A DNA stretch of 64,000 nucleotides. It comes from Lethocerus indicus. Its lineage: Eukaryota; Arthropoda; Insecta; Hemiptera; Belostomatidae. The position numbers and the translations under genes were made by a program. The notes beneath the pieces were generated by a model. The model did not search any database. It had not been told where the DNA came from and saw nothing but the letters and a program-made list of their open reading frames with translations. The stretch spans positions 38,285,413 to 38,349,412 of the forward strand of contig JACDQD010000002.1 of NCBI GenBank assembly GCA_019843655.1, written 5' to 3'. Position 1 is the first letter of the stretch; every line of letters starts with the position of its first letter. Shown piece by piece: positions 1 through 11,767 of the stretch.

Positions 1-510
<510 letters not shown>

Positions 511-3048
511 TTGTGATTAACCAAAGCTGTCGGCAGAGTTGTAAGAAAGGAGTTATTTATATTGGAATAATTACTGTATTATTTATTATGTTAAAATTAA
601 ATTGTGTATTGTATAATATTCGGTTTCGGATGAGGGTAAAAAAAAATGCACTAGTTGAAGGATTATTATTTCAATTCTGAAAGAAAGTAATAAAGATCAT
701 TTAATAAATAAATACGGAACAATTCCTTTATTTTAATTATCAGTACATTTATTGTATGCAATAGGAAGAGGCTACTTATTATTTAACGCGATGGAGGAAA
801 TTAAAAGAAAAATCCTCCGACAAAATTGCAGAAATAAAATAAATTTGAATTGACAGAAATGAAACTTACTTAGTTCTGGCTTCTCCCAATGGCAGTAGAC
901 AGCACACCGCTGCTAATTCTAATGCCCAAATCAACCTGAAAACGGTTTCAATTTGGAATAATATAAATTAGGAGCGATTATAATTTGTCCAGAGAAATGG
1001 GAAATTGTCAGAAAAAATTATTACTCGGGTTTGTACTACAGTACGTATTGATTAATTATTTATTAAATTTATATTTTAAATATAGGTTATTTAAACAATC
1101 TCCGATTCCAGTATCGCTTACCCGCACATAAACTAATACTCTCTATATCCTAGACATAATATATAGGATTTTTAAAAAAAAAAATCAATATTATTGAAAT
1201 TTAGTCGAAATTCAGTTTCCGTACAGTTTTGCGAATTCAAACATCAGAATTACAGTAGTCGTGCTGTAAAATAATTGCAGTAAAAAATTATAATCGATAA
1301 ATAAATAGATATTGCGACTGCGGAATCATAATATTTCTGTAGACGCCGTCGGAGAATTCGATAGTCGCAATCCGCACTGTTGTCGTTCGTAAAATAGTCA
1401 ATGCACAATCCGCTCAGATTTAAAAGTCCAGTCCGTCGAAGAATTGTAAAATTTTCTGTTCCTATAATATTTATAAAGATGTTTCAGTATAAAGAGAATT
1501 TTAACGATAAGTTAATGTTGAAAAAGCGCTCAACGTGTCTCGATTGATATACAATTGACGTTATCAATTCGTCGAATTAGATAAGAAAAGCGCAACGTAT
1601 CATGTACTGTATTGTATTAATACAGTAATACAGATACAAAAATAGTCAAGAGTAAATGTTCCACAATCGACGACTCTAGTTCTTTTTCAAATCCTCGATA
1701 TATGTATCCGTCTAATTGTATCGGTCATATTCTTTTTAATTTTATCATCTAAAAAATGTTAAACAATACCCGGTTTATTTAATTTATTATTCGCCCCAAT
1801 TCTCTTATTTTAGCCAATGATGTGTATATTCGGTAAAATGGTAAACGATTCGTTATATTTTTCTTTCTATTAGATGAGTCGACTCTCAGCCTATCCTTAA
1901 AATTCTTTTTGAGTTTTTTTGTATATTATTTTTAATTGTATCGCCTAAAAAATGTACAATAATACCTGCTTTATTTTATTTATTATTCCCTTAATTCTCT
2001 TATTTTAAGGATTGATGTGTATATTCAGAAAAATAGTAAATGATTCGTTATATTTTTCTTGCTATTAGAGCAGTCGATCATTGAATTATAAACTATCCTT
2101 AAAATTCTTTTCGAGCTGTAAAAATAATCAAAAATTTCTTTTTCCTTCATAAATGTATCCACATCAATTGTGCTGACCGTTACATTACTTTGTGTAAATT
2201 AATACAATTTGAACTCATTTAAATTTTCTGTATATTATTTTTAATTTTATTGCCTAAAAAATGTACAATAATACCCGGTTTATTTTAATTATTATTCCCT
2301 TAAATCTCTTATTTTAAGGATTGATGTGTATATCCAGTGAAATAGTAAATGATTTGTTACGTTTTTCTTTCTAGTTAACCAAAAAATAACCGAAATATTT
2401 CTTTTCCCTTCATAAATGTATCCGCATCAATTGTGCTGACCGTTACATTAATTTATAAATTAATAAAATTTAAACCGATATTTAAGTTTGCAGTATATTA
2501 TTTTAAATTGTGTCACTATAAAAATTGTAAATTGAGCCTGTTTTTATTTCTTGTTTTTGTGATTAAAATCACTAGATAAATTAGTAAAATAGTGCACGAA
2601 TCTTCATATTTTTTTAAACTTATCCTTATTATTATTTTATAATATTTTCCAAATTTTCTCCGCACAATTGTATTACTTTATATGTTGTAAATGAATTTAT
2701 GTCTTTTTAATGTATTTCTGTTATTATTTTCTTCGCTCAGTCTTTATACAACATATTCAATATCCTGACTGTATTTAAATGTAAAACAATATTATTTATT
2801 GTATTCCATACATATATATTGTTTTAATATAATTTTTCTCAGAAAAAAAAGCCACTGCCTGCTCGATCACAACTTGTCTGAACGCTTTGTGAAATTGAAA
2901 TGCAATATACTTAGAAAACATTTTGCGTATTTTTAACTTTTGATTTTAAGTTTTGACGGTCAAAAATGTACACACAACGACGGGGGAAAACTCAAAACTG
3001 GGAAAAAAAAAACACTCGGTACAGAAGATATATACGGTTTTTATTGTT
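511..3048. other. AT-rich noncoding sequence
   Basis: No open frame of coding character and no recognised RNA gene is visible. The stretch is A/T rich with short homopolymers. The only structure I see is the degenerate tandem repeat at 1739-2600. Confidence 0.6.
1739..2600. repeat. Diverged tandem repeat, about 200-300 bp unit
   Basis: A block with TAAAAAATGT, then ACAATAATACCCGGTTTATT, then a TCTCTTATTTTA stretch, then GGATTGATGTGTATAT recurs near 1747, 1947 and 2253, with a poorer copy near 2520. A second block, CTTCATAAATGTATCC followed by TCAATTGTGCTGACCGTTAC, occurs near 2143 and 2406. Copies differ by substitutions and indels, so this is an old local amplification. Confidence 0.7.
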
Positions 3049-3420
3049 GTATCGGGGTCGGCAACTAAGTAATTGCGGAATACACCAAGACAAGTTGTAC
3101 ATATTTTTAAGTACAAGATAAGATTCTTCGATACGTTATATTATTTGTGGTCCTTTCTGAAACATTGGGTATCGAAATTACGACGAAAAAACGGAGGATT
3201 TTACGTTAAAAACCTCCAATGGAGGTCGATGACCAAATAAAGGCAATTATTCATCGGTTCAACACTGGGACATTGCGGAAAAGCTGAATTTATCTTATAC
3301 CTGCATTAAAGACCATCTACGGCTTATCTGCGCAAAGATATTTTGACGCACTTAAAAATATGTACAACGCCACTTGTTGTTGGTGAATTCCGCAATTGCT
3401 TAGTTGCCAAAACCCCGATA
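3049..3420. mobile_element. M3 mariner-derived MITE with both terminal inverted repeats
   Basis: The left end reads TATCGGGGTCGGCAACTAAG and the right end is its imperfect inverse (CTTAGTTGCCAAAACCCC, then GATA), giving inverted repeats of about 35 bp. Inside, on the + strand near 3277-3336, a frame reads HWDIAEKLNLSYTCIKDHLR. This matches the second helix-turn-helix of mariner transposases. It is split by a frameshift from an upstream stretch near 3210, so the element is a nonautonomous relic. Confidence 0.8.
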
Positions 3421-3606
3421 TGCGTAATGCGTAATTGTTCGATGCGTTGATTAGTGATCTACTTACATTTTGTTGTCGATGAAAGTCGTTTATGAATAAA
3501 TAAACCTGTCCTGGAGCAGAGGATCGCTCTCCTAACCGACCGCCTACGGGTGAGTGGATGATACAATATTATCTCGTTATCTTCCAATAATTTCAGATAA
3601 GATTTC

Positions 3607-4530
3607 GACGTTTTAATTGCCCCGGGGCCCCGCGGGATTAAATCAACAGGTTTAAGTCATCAATTCTCCTCTCAAAACTTCGGATTATCAGGATTGAATT
3701 CAAACCGATTGACCTCCCATAACATCTCATGTTCTCCTGATACGGAGATCCTGATACTTTTCCCGGCCCGAAAATTGAAAACATTTTCAGCTCGATTTTT
3801 CGTTAATTCGATAATAGATGAATCCTTTCGACGTTTTAATTGCCCCAGGGGCCCCGCGGGATTAAAACAGCAGGTGCAAGTCCTCAATTCTCCTCGCAAA
3901 ACTTCAGATTATCAGGATTGAATTCAAACCGATTGACCTCCTATAACATTTCCTGTTCTCCTGATACGGATCCTGACACGGATCCTGATACGGATCCTGA
4001 TACGGATCCTGATACGGATCCTGATACGGATCCTGATACGGATCTGACACGGATCACTAATGCAGATCCTGACACGGATCCTGACACGGACTGATACGGA
4101 TCCTGATACGGATCCTGACACGGATCCTGATACGGATCCTGACACGGATCCTGATACGGATCCTGATACGGATCCTGACACGGATCCTGATACGGATCCT
4201 GACACGGATCCTGATACGGATCCTGACACGGATCCTGATACGGATCCTGACACGGATCCTGATACGGATCCTGACACGGATCCTGACACGGATCCTGATA
4301 CGGATCCTGACACGGATCCTGATACGGATCCTGACACGGATCCTGATACGGATCCTGACACGGATCCTGATACGGATCCTGACACGGATCCTGATACGGA
4401 TCCTGATACGGATCCTGATACGGATCCTGACACGGATCCTGACACGGATCCTGATACGGATCCTGATACTTTTCCCGGCCCGAAAATTGTAAATTTTCCG
4501 CTCGATTTTTCGTTAATTCGATAACAGATG
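3607..4530. repeat. Direct duplication; right copy carries an expanded minisatellite
   Basis: Copy 1 is 3607-3826 and copy 2 is 3829-4530. Both start TCGACGTTTTAATTGCCCC and both end TTTTTCGTTAATTCGATAA plus CAGATG/TAGATG. Flanks match closely, including TTTTCCCGGCCCGAAAATTG. Copy 1 has just two CTGATAC motifs at the point where copy 2 has about 500 bp of 12-bp repeats. Confidence 0.9.
3959..4467. repeat. 12-bp minisatellite (CCTGAYACGGAT)n
   Basis: About 42 units alternate irregularly between GATACGGATCCT and GACACGGATCCT. A few units are disrupted near 4043-4092. It is open in several frames (DPDT repeats on +, SGSV repeats on -) only because the unit length is a multiple of three, so I do not call a gene. 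Confidence 0.95.
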
Positions 4531-4950
4531 TATACGTTTAAGGCTCGCAACGCGTAGATTAGACGGGTAAAATGTATTTTTTATATAAAAAATCTATTTT
4601 CCCGCGTCCTGGTCCGACGTTGTCCTGCGGCTCCGTCAAGAGCCACACACTCTCGGATGCCTTTGACGTTTTTGTGCCGAAACAAAGTCTTTGCAATTAT
4701 GACTTTTTGCTATAGGATTAGACGATAGGGGGAAATTCGTCAATAAGAGAAAAAATGGGTAAAGGGAAAAATTTTTTTTAGGTGAACGTTAACTTTTTTC
4801 TAGTTTTTAACAAAAATAATTACTTTTATCGACAGCTGCTATAATAATACAACGATATTAACAGTGACTCCCTTATAGAGCCTCTCCGAAGGGATTATAT
4901 AATTGTTGGTACCCAAAAACGAACATTTTCCGTGCTGTAATTTTACGAAT
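4531..4950. other. Noncoding spacer
   Basis: I see no gene, repeat copy or RNA in this spacer. It may be the degraded body of the piggyBac-like element whose 3' end follows, but no piggyBac motif is readable here. Confidence 0.4.
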
Positions 4951-5338
4951 TTAATATCCGAAACGGCAAATATCGGCAAGAATCTTCTACAGGAAGGACA
5001 AACCTGTAAGAAAGATGTGCGTCATATCCTGTGTTACCGAAAGAAGAGGGGAAACTGTCGGACGCCGACAAGCGAGTAAAAACTTTTAAAAAAACGACAA
5101 CGTACTGTTCGAATTGCCCAAAATCGCCACCGATGTGCTTGGACTGTTTCAATGAATTTAATAAAAAGTAGAGTATTGTATGTATATGTTTGATATTTTT
5201 ATGCCCCAATATTCTATATTTATACTTAAGCGCTTGTTCTATTAAATTTCTTTTAAAAATTTAAAACTGAAAATCTTATCTAACTTGAACGGGAAAAGCG
5301 TCACCCAAATATGGGTGACGGGGCGCCGAACGTGTTAA
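4951..5338 (+). pseudogene. piggyBac-like transposase C-terminal remnant and 3' end
   Basis: From about 5091 to the stop at 5169-5171 a frame encodes a cysteine-rich tail, YCSNCPKSPPMCLDCFNEF. It has CxxC pairs at 5106/5115 and 5136/5145, the pattern of the C-terminal zinc-binding domain of piggyBac transposases. Upstream, in a different frame, another cysteine pair (RKMCVISC, about 5012-5032) follows a basic stretch, so at least one frameshift separates the halves near the A-run at 5085-5096. Downstream lies a palindrome, GTCACCC AAATAT GGGTGAC (5300-5319), then GGGGCGCCGAACGTG and TTAA at 5335-5338. TTAA is the obligatory piggyBac target site, so this is probably the element's 3' terminus. 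No matching 5' end or catalytic aspartates are visible, so it is 5'-truncated and dead. Confidence 0.7.
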
Positions 5339-5789
5339 TACGGTCGACAATTTTATTGCGAGAATTGGTGGCTAATTCAAATTTTGCGTTATATATATAT
5401 ATATGTGTGTAGAAATTTTACCTTGGAGGTATAATAGTTCCGGTGGAGTGCGGTAGGAGCGCTGGCGTTTCTGGAGTTGTTTGGAGTGGTGGGGGGGGAG
5501 CTCCGTGTCCTCAGTAGTGCTTGGAGCCTCCCACCGTCAACAGTTCCTTTAACGGGGGGGGGAAAGCAGAGTGTTGAAGTGCGCGACGACAGTGACCGTG
5601 TCCCGTCCTCCATCCTCCTCCTCCTCCTCCTCCTCCTGCTGCTGCCGCTCCTCCTCGGATGAGGGGTTTCTGATGTCGAGGGGACGGCACAGAGCACGCG
5701 GACGGGCGTCGGCCTCATCCTCCTCCTCTACCTCCTCCAGGACTCCGAACAACGGCGATACCGCCACCACCGTCCCACAGCCGGCTGTC
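5339..5789 (+). promoter_or_regulatory. Upstream and 5' leader region of Bicdr
   Basis: The region passes from AT-rich (TATATATATATATG near 5391-5405, a possible TATA-like tract) into GC-rich, CpG-containing sequence with G-runs and a (TCC)n stretch near 5606-5640. The reading frame of exon 1 stays open upstream to at least 5571 and contains an ATG at 5673, so translation could begin earlier. The added residues would be low-complexity Ser/Arg. No transcription start can be fixed without transcript data. Confidence 0.4.
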
Positions 5790-6017
5790 ATGCACGACGC
5801 CATGAAGCCCAAATACGAACTTGAGGACTATATATACAGCGTGGAATCGAGGAGTCTCGAGCCGACCGTCGATCCCGAGGACGTGCACGCCCAATTGCGC
5901 CAGAAGGAGAAGGACCTGATACTGGCCGCCGAATTGGGCAAAGCGCTACTCGAGAAGAACGAAGAGCTCAGCCGACAGAACGAACTGTTGGCCGAAGACT
6001 ACTCGCACAAACTCGAG
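5790..6017 (+). CDS. Bicdr: Bicdr coding exon 1 (CC1 box)
   Basis: This exon encodes about 76 residues of a BICD-related dynein adaptor, a cytoplasmic coiled-coil protein that in known animals links dynein-dynactin (and Rab6 vesicles) for transport. The peptide contains [20 protein letters not shown]. This is the CC1 box, whose AAxxG motif (here AAELG) contacts dynein light intermediate chain in BICD, BICDR and Spindly. I chose the ATG at 5790 because it has G at -3, unlike the in-frame ATG at 5673, and a further ATG follows at 5802. The exon ends ...CTCGAG before donor GTCAGA at 6018, in phase 0. Exon GC content is far above the surrounding sequence. The 5' end is uncertain, while the CC1 box and donor are secure. 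Confidence 0.88.
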
Positions 6018-6208
6018 GTCAGATCTCTTATACAGCTTTATACATCAATTATACAACCAGATAATCATAAATGATACACCCAGAGGATCTTGGTTAGGGT
6101 ATCGCCAATAGCCGAGGTCAACCACCTCCAGCACCCGCTTAGAACGTCCCTCTATACAGAGCTATATACCGACCCTTTCGGGGGAATTACAACACTTTCG
6201 GGAAAAAT

Positions 6209-6213
6209 ATATA

Positions 6214-6271
<58 letters not shown>
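6209..6271. repeat. (AT)n microsatellite
   Basis: A pure dinucleotide tract lies shortly after the exon 1 donor. Confidence 0.95.
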
Positions 6272-6273
<2 letters not shown>

Positions 6274-6426
6274 AGATAAGTCCCGTTTAGTGTCCAAGAC
6301 CTTGCCGTAACGACGACTCGACCATCCACCCCCTACCCAAAACCCCCACCGTCTCCAACCGACAAACTGAAAATTTTTAAAATAAATAAAATTAAAAAAT
6401 TTTACATTATTTTATATATATATATA

Positions 6427-6650
6427 TAGGGCGTCCAAAAATTAACGCCGGGATTTGAATTTGGCAATAATTTCGGCGACCCTATTTAAAAAACCGTTCG
6501 ACAGCCGTTAGTTTAGGGTCAGTACGAATGGGTTGGGGGGCGTTACACGGTTGAACAACGCCTTTTCATTGTTGAACAATATTTCAAAAATAATTTGTTA
6601 AGTTTGGCGGCCACAGTCCGATTCAAGTCTTGCGTTAATTTTGGGACACC
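6427..6650. mobile_element. M1 mariner MITE, complete copy
   Basis: The left end GGGCGTCCAAAAATTAACGC and right end GCGTTAATTTTGGGACACC are inverted repeats, and the copy is flanked on both sides by TATATA tracts. Inside is the diagnostic core AGTTTAGGGTCAGTACGAAT. It is followed by a short frame resembling the first helix-turn-helix of mariner transposases (VEQRLFIVEQYFKNN). At about 224 bp it is an internally deleted, nonautonomous copy. Confidence 0.85.
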
Positions 6651-6680
6651 TATATATATATATATATATATATTAAAAGT

Positions 6681-7258
6681 ATACAGAGTGGTCCAAAAAA
6701 ATGTATCCACCGTTTAACAGTCGATAACTCGCAAACTAATTGACCGAATTGTCCCCATTTTTGGTCAAAGTGTAGCTTAAAGTCCAACTTAAAGATATCA
6801 TCACATAGCTGTAGGTGTTCGAAATGGTCCAGCATTATTAACATCCACAGACAGACAGAAACGATGCAGCCCAACTGCAGCACAGCACCCGACTACTGAC
6901 TGCACACAACGTGTCCAGAGTTGGGATATTTCCAAATGAATGATGTAGGATGGATTCTCCTCCAAGTTCATCCAATGTTGGTGGTGGCTTTCGGCGTCGA
7001 TAAACGACGTCCTTTACGACGTTCCCCCCCCTCCCCCCCCGAGGTAAAAGTCCAGAGCAATTAAGTCTACAGCAGCTCTACATCCATATCCGTCTTCCTG
7101 GTAGAGTTTCGTCGAGATAAGCCCGTACATACAACAGTTGTATGGCCCGAACTACAACACTATATAATAACAGTACCGAAAATGAGACAACTCCGTCAAT
7201 TAGTTTCCAAGTTATGGACTTTTAAACACTGGATACATTTTTTTGGACCACCTCTGTA
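6681..7258. mobile_element. M2 mariner-derived element, both ends present
   Basis: It begins GGTCCAAAAAAATGTATCC and ends with the inverse, GGATACATTTTTTTGGACC. The next roughly 60 bp inward (AACTCGCAAACTAATTGACC) are also mirrored at the right end. The interior matches the transposase C-terminal part seen better at 39359-40089, read on the - strand, and has lost its frame. Confidence 0.85.
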
Positions 7259-8267
7259 TATTGATATTGGGGCCCTCAATATCGTACATTTTTCGGTACT
7301 CACGGCGAACAGTCGTGCAATAAACATTTCAGAATATTCTCTATTAATATTTACATAGGTTTTTATTATGTAAACGTGCGTAAAAATACGAATAAACGCA
7401 GTATCTCAGACTGTCCGCGAAACCCGCAATTACTTAGTCGCCAACGCCGTTAGAAATTGTATCTCTCAATTCAAAACGGTTTTCAAAAGAAAATTTTCTT
7501 TTTTTCATCAGTTCCGTCCCGGGAAAATGTGAAAAAAAATTAGTATTCGGGTGCAAATTTCTCCAAAATACGAGAATTATAATGTCGTAGGTTTGTGGTT
7601 TTTCTTTCTCCTCTCGCCGGTTTCGTCTTTTGATATATATATATATATATATATTTGTTTTTTCATTATTTTATCAAGCTTCTTATGCCTTTTTCCCTTC
7701 GCCCTCTATTCTTTCTCAATACTTTAATCGATGTTCTTCTTCCCATCAGTTTTTCTCTCCAGAAATATACCGGTCTGTGCGAAAAAATACGAAAAAAAAC
7801 CCTCTCTCGAAATCGCAACAACTTTGCCACAGTCTGTTATTATTTGAGCTGTTCTCGAACCGTCAATAAGTCGATAATTGTAAATTTAAAAATTGGATTC
7901 AATCGTGAAAAATCCTCGTCCGAAAAAACTCCCGTTGGGGGGGAGGAGGGGGGGGGCCCAAATCGGGGTTTTTCGGCCTTACCGCATATACAGTATATTG
8001 ATCGTGAATTTTTAACAATACTGTTGTGATAATGAGGAAAATTTACGATAGAAACCCGAGAATTTCAGCTAATAATAATTGCGTATAAAAATACGCAATT
8101 ATTTAGTTGCCAACACAATGGAAATTGTATTTCTCTGATGACAATTTTTTTTTTCATCAGTGAGTATTCAAGTGGGTATTTCTCCTAAATACGATAATTA
8201 TTATAATGACGTATTTTCGTGTTGTTTCTGTCTCCTGTCTCGCCCGGCCTTTCCGGCCAGACCGGGA
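7259..8267. other. Noncoding interval with solo M3 ends
   Basis: M3-type terminal sequence (CGCAATTACTTAGTCGCCAA near 7427 and CGCAATTATTTAGTTGCCAA near 8095) occurs twice in the same orientation without a partner. A CAGTTCCGTCC segment near 7500-7560 is loosely repeated near 8150-8190. There are G-runs at 7935-7958. No gene is supported. Confidence 0.5.
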
Positions 8268-8417
8268 TTTCGGCCGTTCGCCATCTTCAGTAGCGCTGTG
8301 TTCAAACTGACAAACGACGCAGTACAAGTGACAGCGACAGACACAGTGTGCCTGAAAAACATCCAAAGTGCCGAGGGTGACTGACACAGCGCTACTGAAG
8401 ACGGCGAACGGCCGAAA
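8268..8417. mobile_element. M4 foldback MITE, complete
   Basis: TTTCGGCCGTTCGCCATCTT plus CAGTAGCGCTGTGT is mirrored at the right end by ACACAGCGCTACTGAAGACG plus GCGAACGGCCGAAA, leaving a centre of about 80 bp. The outer flanks (CTGTCTCCTGTCTCGCC) recur outside other copies, so the true element may be longer. There is no coding sequence. Confidence 0.85.
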
Positions 8418-8775
8418 TCCCCACCCAAAAACAGTTAGAATTATTAATTGCTCCGGTCGTGTCACCTTCACGGAAGTTTACACTTACTGTCTTTGGGCCG
8501 AAAGATAAAACTGTTATCTCCACTCGAATACCATTGTCGGGCAACTCTGTTGTTATTTACAGTCTTTTTACGCAATCGGCTGACGTTGATTTTTTTTTTC
8601 TTTTCTGTTTTTCCTTTTTTTTTCATCTCCGCCAGAAAACCATTGTCACTTAATTAAATCCAGTCAGGCGCGTTTCGGCAACACTGTGTCACGGGGGGGT
8701 GCTGACAACGCGCGATATTATGTGTTTCTCTATCATAATATCAGCTCATATAACAGTGGCTGAATTAATTAATAA

Positions 8776-9495
8776 AAATTGGGTTTTTAGACGAATGATT
8801 GGCCAGAAAATGCTGTTTTTAGGCCCCCGAAATTTGTTTTTTAAGGCCTAAAATGGGATTTTTACGCGCGAAATTGGCCCTAAAATGCGGTTTTCAGGCC
8901 CAAAAATGGGGGATTTTTGACGAAAAAATGGCCCAAAAATGAGGTTTTTAGGCCGAAAGAGTGGGTTTTCAGGCGCAAAATTGGCCAGAAAATGCGGTTT
9001 TTAGCCCCAAAAGTGGGTATTTAGAAGAAAAATCGGCCCGAAAATGCAGTGTTAAGACCCGAAAATGAGGGATTTTTGATGAAAAAATTGCCCAAAAACG
9101 AGGTTTTTAGGCCGAAAATGCTGGGTCAGGCTCAAAATTGGCCCAAAATTGCGATATTTAGACGGAAACCCCAAAAAATGGGTTTTTAGACAAATTATTG
9201 GCCAAAAAGTGGGTTATTAGACCCAAAAATCTTGTTTTTAGAGCCTAAAATGTGATTTTTACGCGCAAAATTGGCCCCAAAATGCGGTTTTCAGGCCGAA
9301 AAATGCGGGATCAGGCGCAAAATTGGCCCGAAAATGCTGTTTTCAGCCCCAAAAAGTGGGTTATTAGACCCAAAAATCTTGTTTTTAGAGCCTAAAATGT
9401 GATTTTTACGCAAAATTGGCCCTAAAATGCGGTTTTCAGACCCAAAGTAGGTTTTAGGCACAAAAAGAGGTTTTAGACGAGAAAAACGGACGAAA
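8776..9495. repeat. AGGCGCAAAATTGGCCC-type minisatellite array
   Basis: Units of roughly 22-30 bp combine GGTTTTTAGGC, GCAAAATTGGCC and CAAAAATG motifs. Copies are heavily diverged. The segment near 9220-9290 is nearly repeated at 9355-9430, indicating a higher-order period of about 135-140 bp. The right edge abuts an M4 end. Confidence 0.9.
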
Positions 9496-9510
9496 AATAC
9501 TGCGGTATAA

Positions 9511-9545
9511 CACGGCGCTACTGAAGACGGCGAGCGGCCGAAAGA
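9511..9545. mobile_element. Solo M4 right end after the minisatellite
   Basis: CACGGCGCTACTGAAGACGG then CGAGCGGCCGAAAG follows directly on the array. The downstream flank (CAGGAGACAGAAAC, then TTATTCCAACCGGTGGCAGA) matches the flank of other M4 copies, so this is the right end of an M4 whose interior is the array. Confidence 0.75.
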
Positions 9546-9939
9546 CCCCGGTCTAGGAAAAGACCATCGAGACAGGAGACAGAAACACACACAGGAAATC
9601 TACTATCTATTATTATTCCAACCGGTGGCAGACCACAAAAACGGGTCTACAAAGTACAAATTATCCAAAGTTCTGTGAAAGTTTTCCCCGTTCAGTTTGT
9701 GGTGCGGTAAACACTTTTTTGACCAAAAAAAAAAAAAGGCTCCAACATTTCGGTTCATCTTTCTCCATTTTGTATTTTTGCCGACGCGAAGAATAGCGGT
9801 TCCTCTGCGGCCGGGTTCGTATTTTTCAATTTCTTTTCCATTTCTTCTATCACTAAATTCGTCCCGGAATATCATTCCTGGCGCTCCGATCTCAAATATA
9901 ATGTCATATTCTAAAAAAATAGAAATCATTGATTGGCAA

Positions 9940-10345
9940 CTAAGTAATTGCGGAATTGACCACAAAGCACTTTTAAGTGCGTCCGGACAACACTTCTTTG
10001 TTGACCTGATTAAGATTCTTCGATACCATCGATTATTTGCGGTCCTTTCTGTGTGTGTGAAAAAAAAAATATTCCATTGGGGTAATTTTTCGTCAAAAGA
10101 CGAAGAACAGCGTCCTCCGGTGGACGTCCGTCTTTGAGGTCGACGATGACCGACCCCTACCCCCACCGAATAAAGGCGATTATCGAGGTCATAGTTCAAC
10201 ACTGGGGTCACATTGCCGCGAAGCCCCGAATATGTATCTTATAACCGGCGTATACTGAAAACGTCTACGGGGCTTATCTGTGCCAAAAAAAGTGTTGTAC
10301 TACTGATGACGCACTTAAAAATATGCACAACGCCACCTGTGCTAA
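9940..10345 (+). mobile_element. M3 mariner relic, right end lost
   Basis: It starts TTGGCAACTAAGTAATTGCG. The interior (GGTGGACGTCCGTCTTTGAG, then GTCGACGATGACC) aligns with 31674-31995 and more loosely with 3049-3420. It includes a frame of the GRPSL linker type between the two mariner helix-turn-helix motifs. The right terminal repeat is missing and the copy passes into the flank shared with the second composite copy. Confidence 0.75.
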
Positions 10346-10559
10346 CGGCCCGCTTTATGTAACTGTCACAGTAGACTGTTATTCCGCTTTGACGGTTTTA
10401 TTGTCACAAATTTAATAAATATATTTATATATATATATAACCAGAAGAATGGATGTTCCAACACACACACGGAGGAGAAACCCTCTGGTTTTTCCACTTT
10501 TCTATTTTCGGAATTTCGGCTTGTACTCTGTCCTGAATGTGGGACAAATTGGGAAACAA

Positions 10560-11280
10560 AAATTGTGAATTTTTTAAAAATTTTCGATTTTTTATGTCCA
10601 CCTTTCCGGTGGCAAGTGTAACTCAGTTTGAGACCACTTTTGACCCAACATGAGACAAATCGGGGACATTTTTTGAAATTTCAGAAATTTTGAATTTTTA
10701 TATTTTTCTTTTAGCGTCAAGTGTAGCTCACTTTGGGTCCACTGTCGACCCCGAATACCGGACGAATCGGGGGAAATTTTTTGAAATTTTAAAAATTTTC
10801 GATTTTTATATTTACCTTTTAGGGGGGCCAAGTGTAACTCACTTTGGGACCACTGTTGACCCCAAATACGGGACGAATCGGGGGAAATTTTCAGAATTTT
10901 TAAAAATTTTCGTTTTTTATATTTTCCTTTTGGGGGGCAAGTGTAATCACTTTGGGACCACTGTCGACCCCGAATACCGAACGAATCGGGGGAAATTTTC
11001 AGAATTTTTAAAAATTTTCGTTTTTTATATTTTCCTTTGGGGGCCAAGTGTAACTCTCACTTTGGGACCACTGTCGACCCCGAATACGGGACAAATCGGA
11101 GGAAATTTTTTGAAATTTTAAAAATTTTCGATTTTTATATTCACCTTTTAGGGGTCAAGTGTAACTCACTTTGGGACCACTGTCGACCTCGAATACGGGT
11201 TAAATGGGGGAAATTTATTGAAATTTTAAAAATTTTCGATTTTTATATTTTCCTTTCCGGGGGCAAGTGTAACTCACTGA
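10560..11280 (+). repeat. 109-bp satellite, array 1
   Basis: About 6-7 units each run CAAGTGTAACTCACTTTGGG, ACCACTGTCGACCCCGAATA, CGGGACGAATCGGGG, an A/T-rich middle (AAATTTTAAAAATTTTCGAT) and CCTTTTGGGGGG. Units differ by small indels. Long frames on both strands are repeat artefacts. Confidence 0.92.
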
Positions 11281-11709
11281 TTTAATTACAACGGTTAAAC
11301 GTTACTATATCGGAGTTTTTTTATTTAATTTTTCCCGGCCGAAGGTCGGCTTTTCATCGTCGGCTACGACCTCCCTGCCGCCCCCCCCAGTGTATATATC
11401 CCAAGGAGAAGTGGAAAATCGACCTCCCCCTCAACCCCCCCCCGCCACCCCCCGTCCTCAGGGGGCAGTTCGACCTCCGATCCGACGATTTCACGGCGAT
11501 GACCTCGAAGGGCGTAAAAAACAAATTTTTCGTCTCCTCGCTGTTTTCTGGACCTTCCGGCAGCCAGTTCGGGACATTCCAAAACCGGGTTTTGCGGTTT
11601 TCGAAAAAACCGGATTTTTGACTGTTCGTCAGGGCTTACCGGAAAAAAAAAAAATTCGTGACGCGGCCGAAGATGTGGAAGAATCCGCAATTATTTTGTT
11701 GCCAACCCT

Positions 11710-11717
<8 letters not shown>
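11281..11717. other. Noncoding interval with an M3 end
   Basis: GC-rich C-runs occupy 11380-11480. At about 11660-11708, CGGCCGAAGATGTGGAAGAA plus TCCGCAATTATTTTGTTGCC is the inverse of the sequence at 19318-19370, so this is the right end of the same M3 subfamily. No gene is supported. Confidence 0.5.

Positions 11718-11765
<48 letters not shown>
11718..11765. repeat. (AT)n tract, target of the Ty3 insertion (left half)
   Basis: The TA tract breaks at the 5' LTR and resumes at 17218-17261 after the 3' LTR. The four bases next to each LTR are TATA. Confidence 0.85.

Positions 11766-11767
<2 letters not shown>

Noticed and set aside
3924..4550. Long frames of SGSV/DPDT repeats as a repetitive protein
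   Set aside because: They exist on both strands only because a 12-bp unit keeps every frame periodic. There is no start context, splice site or nonrepetitive domain.
5571..5789. Translation of exon 1 starting at 5571
   Set aside because: The codon at 5571 is GTG, not ATG. The in-frame ATG at 5673 has C at -3 and gives low-complexity Ser/Arg residues, so 5790 was preferred, though an upstream start is not excluded.
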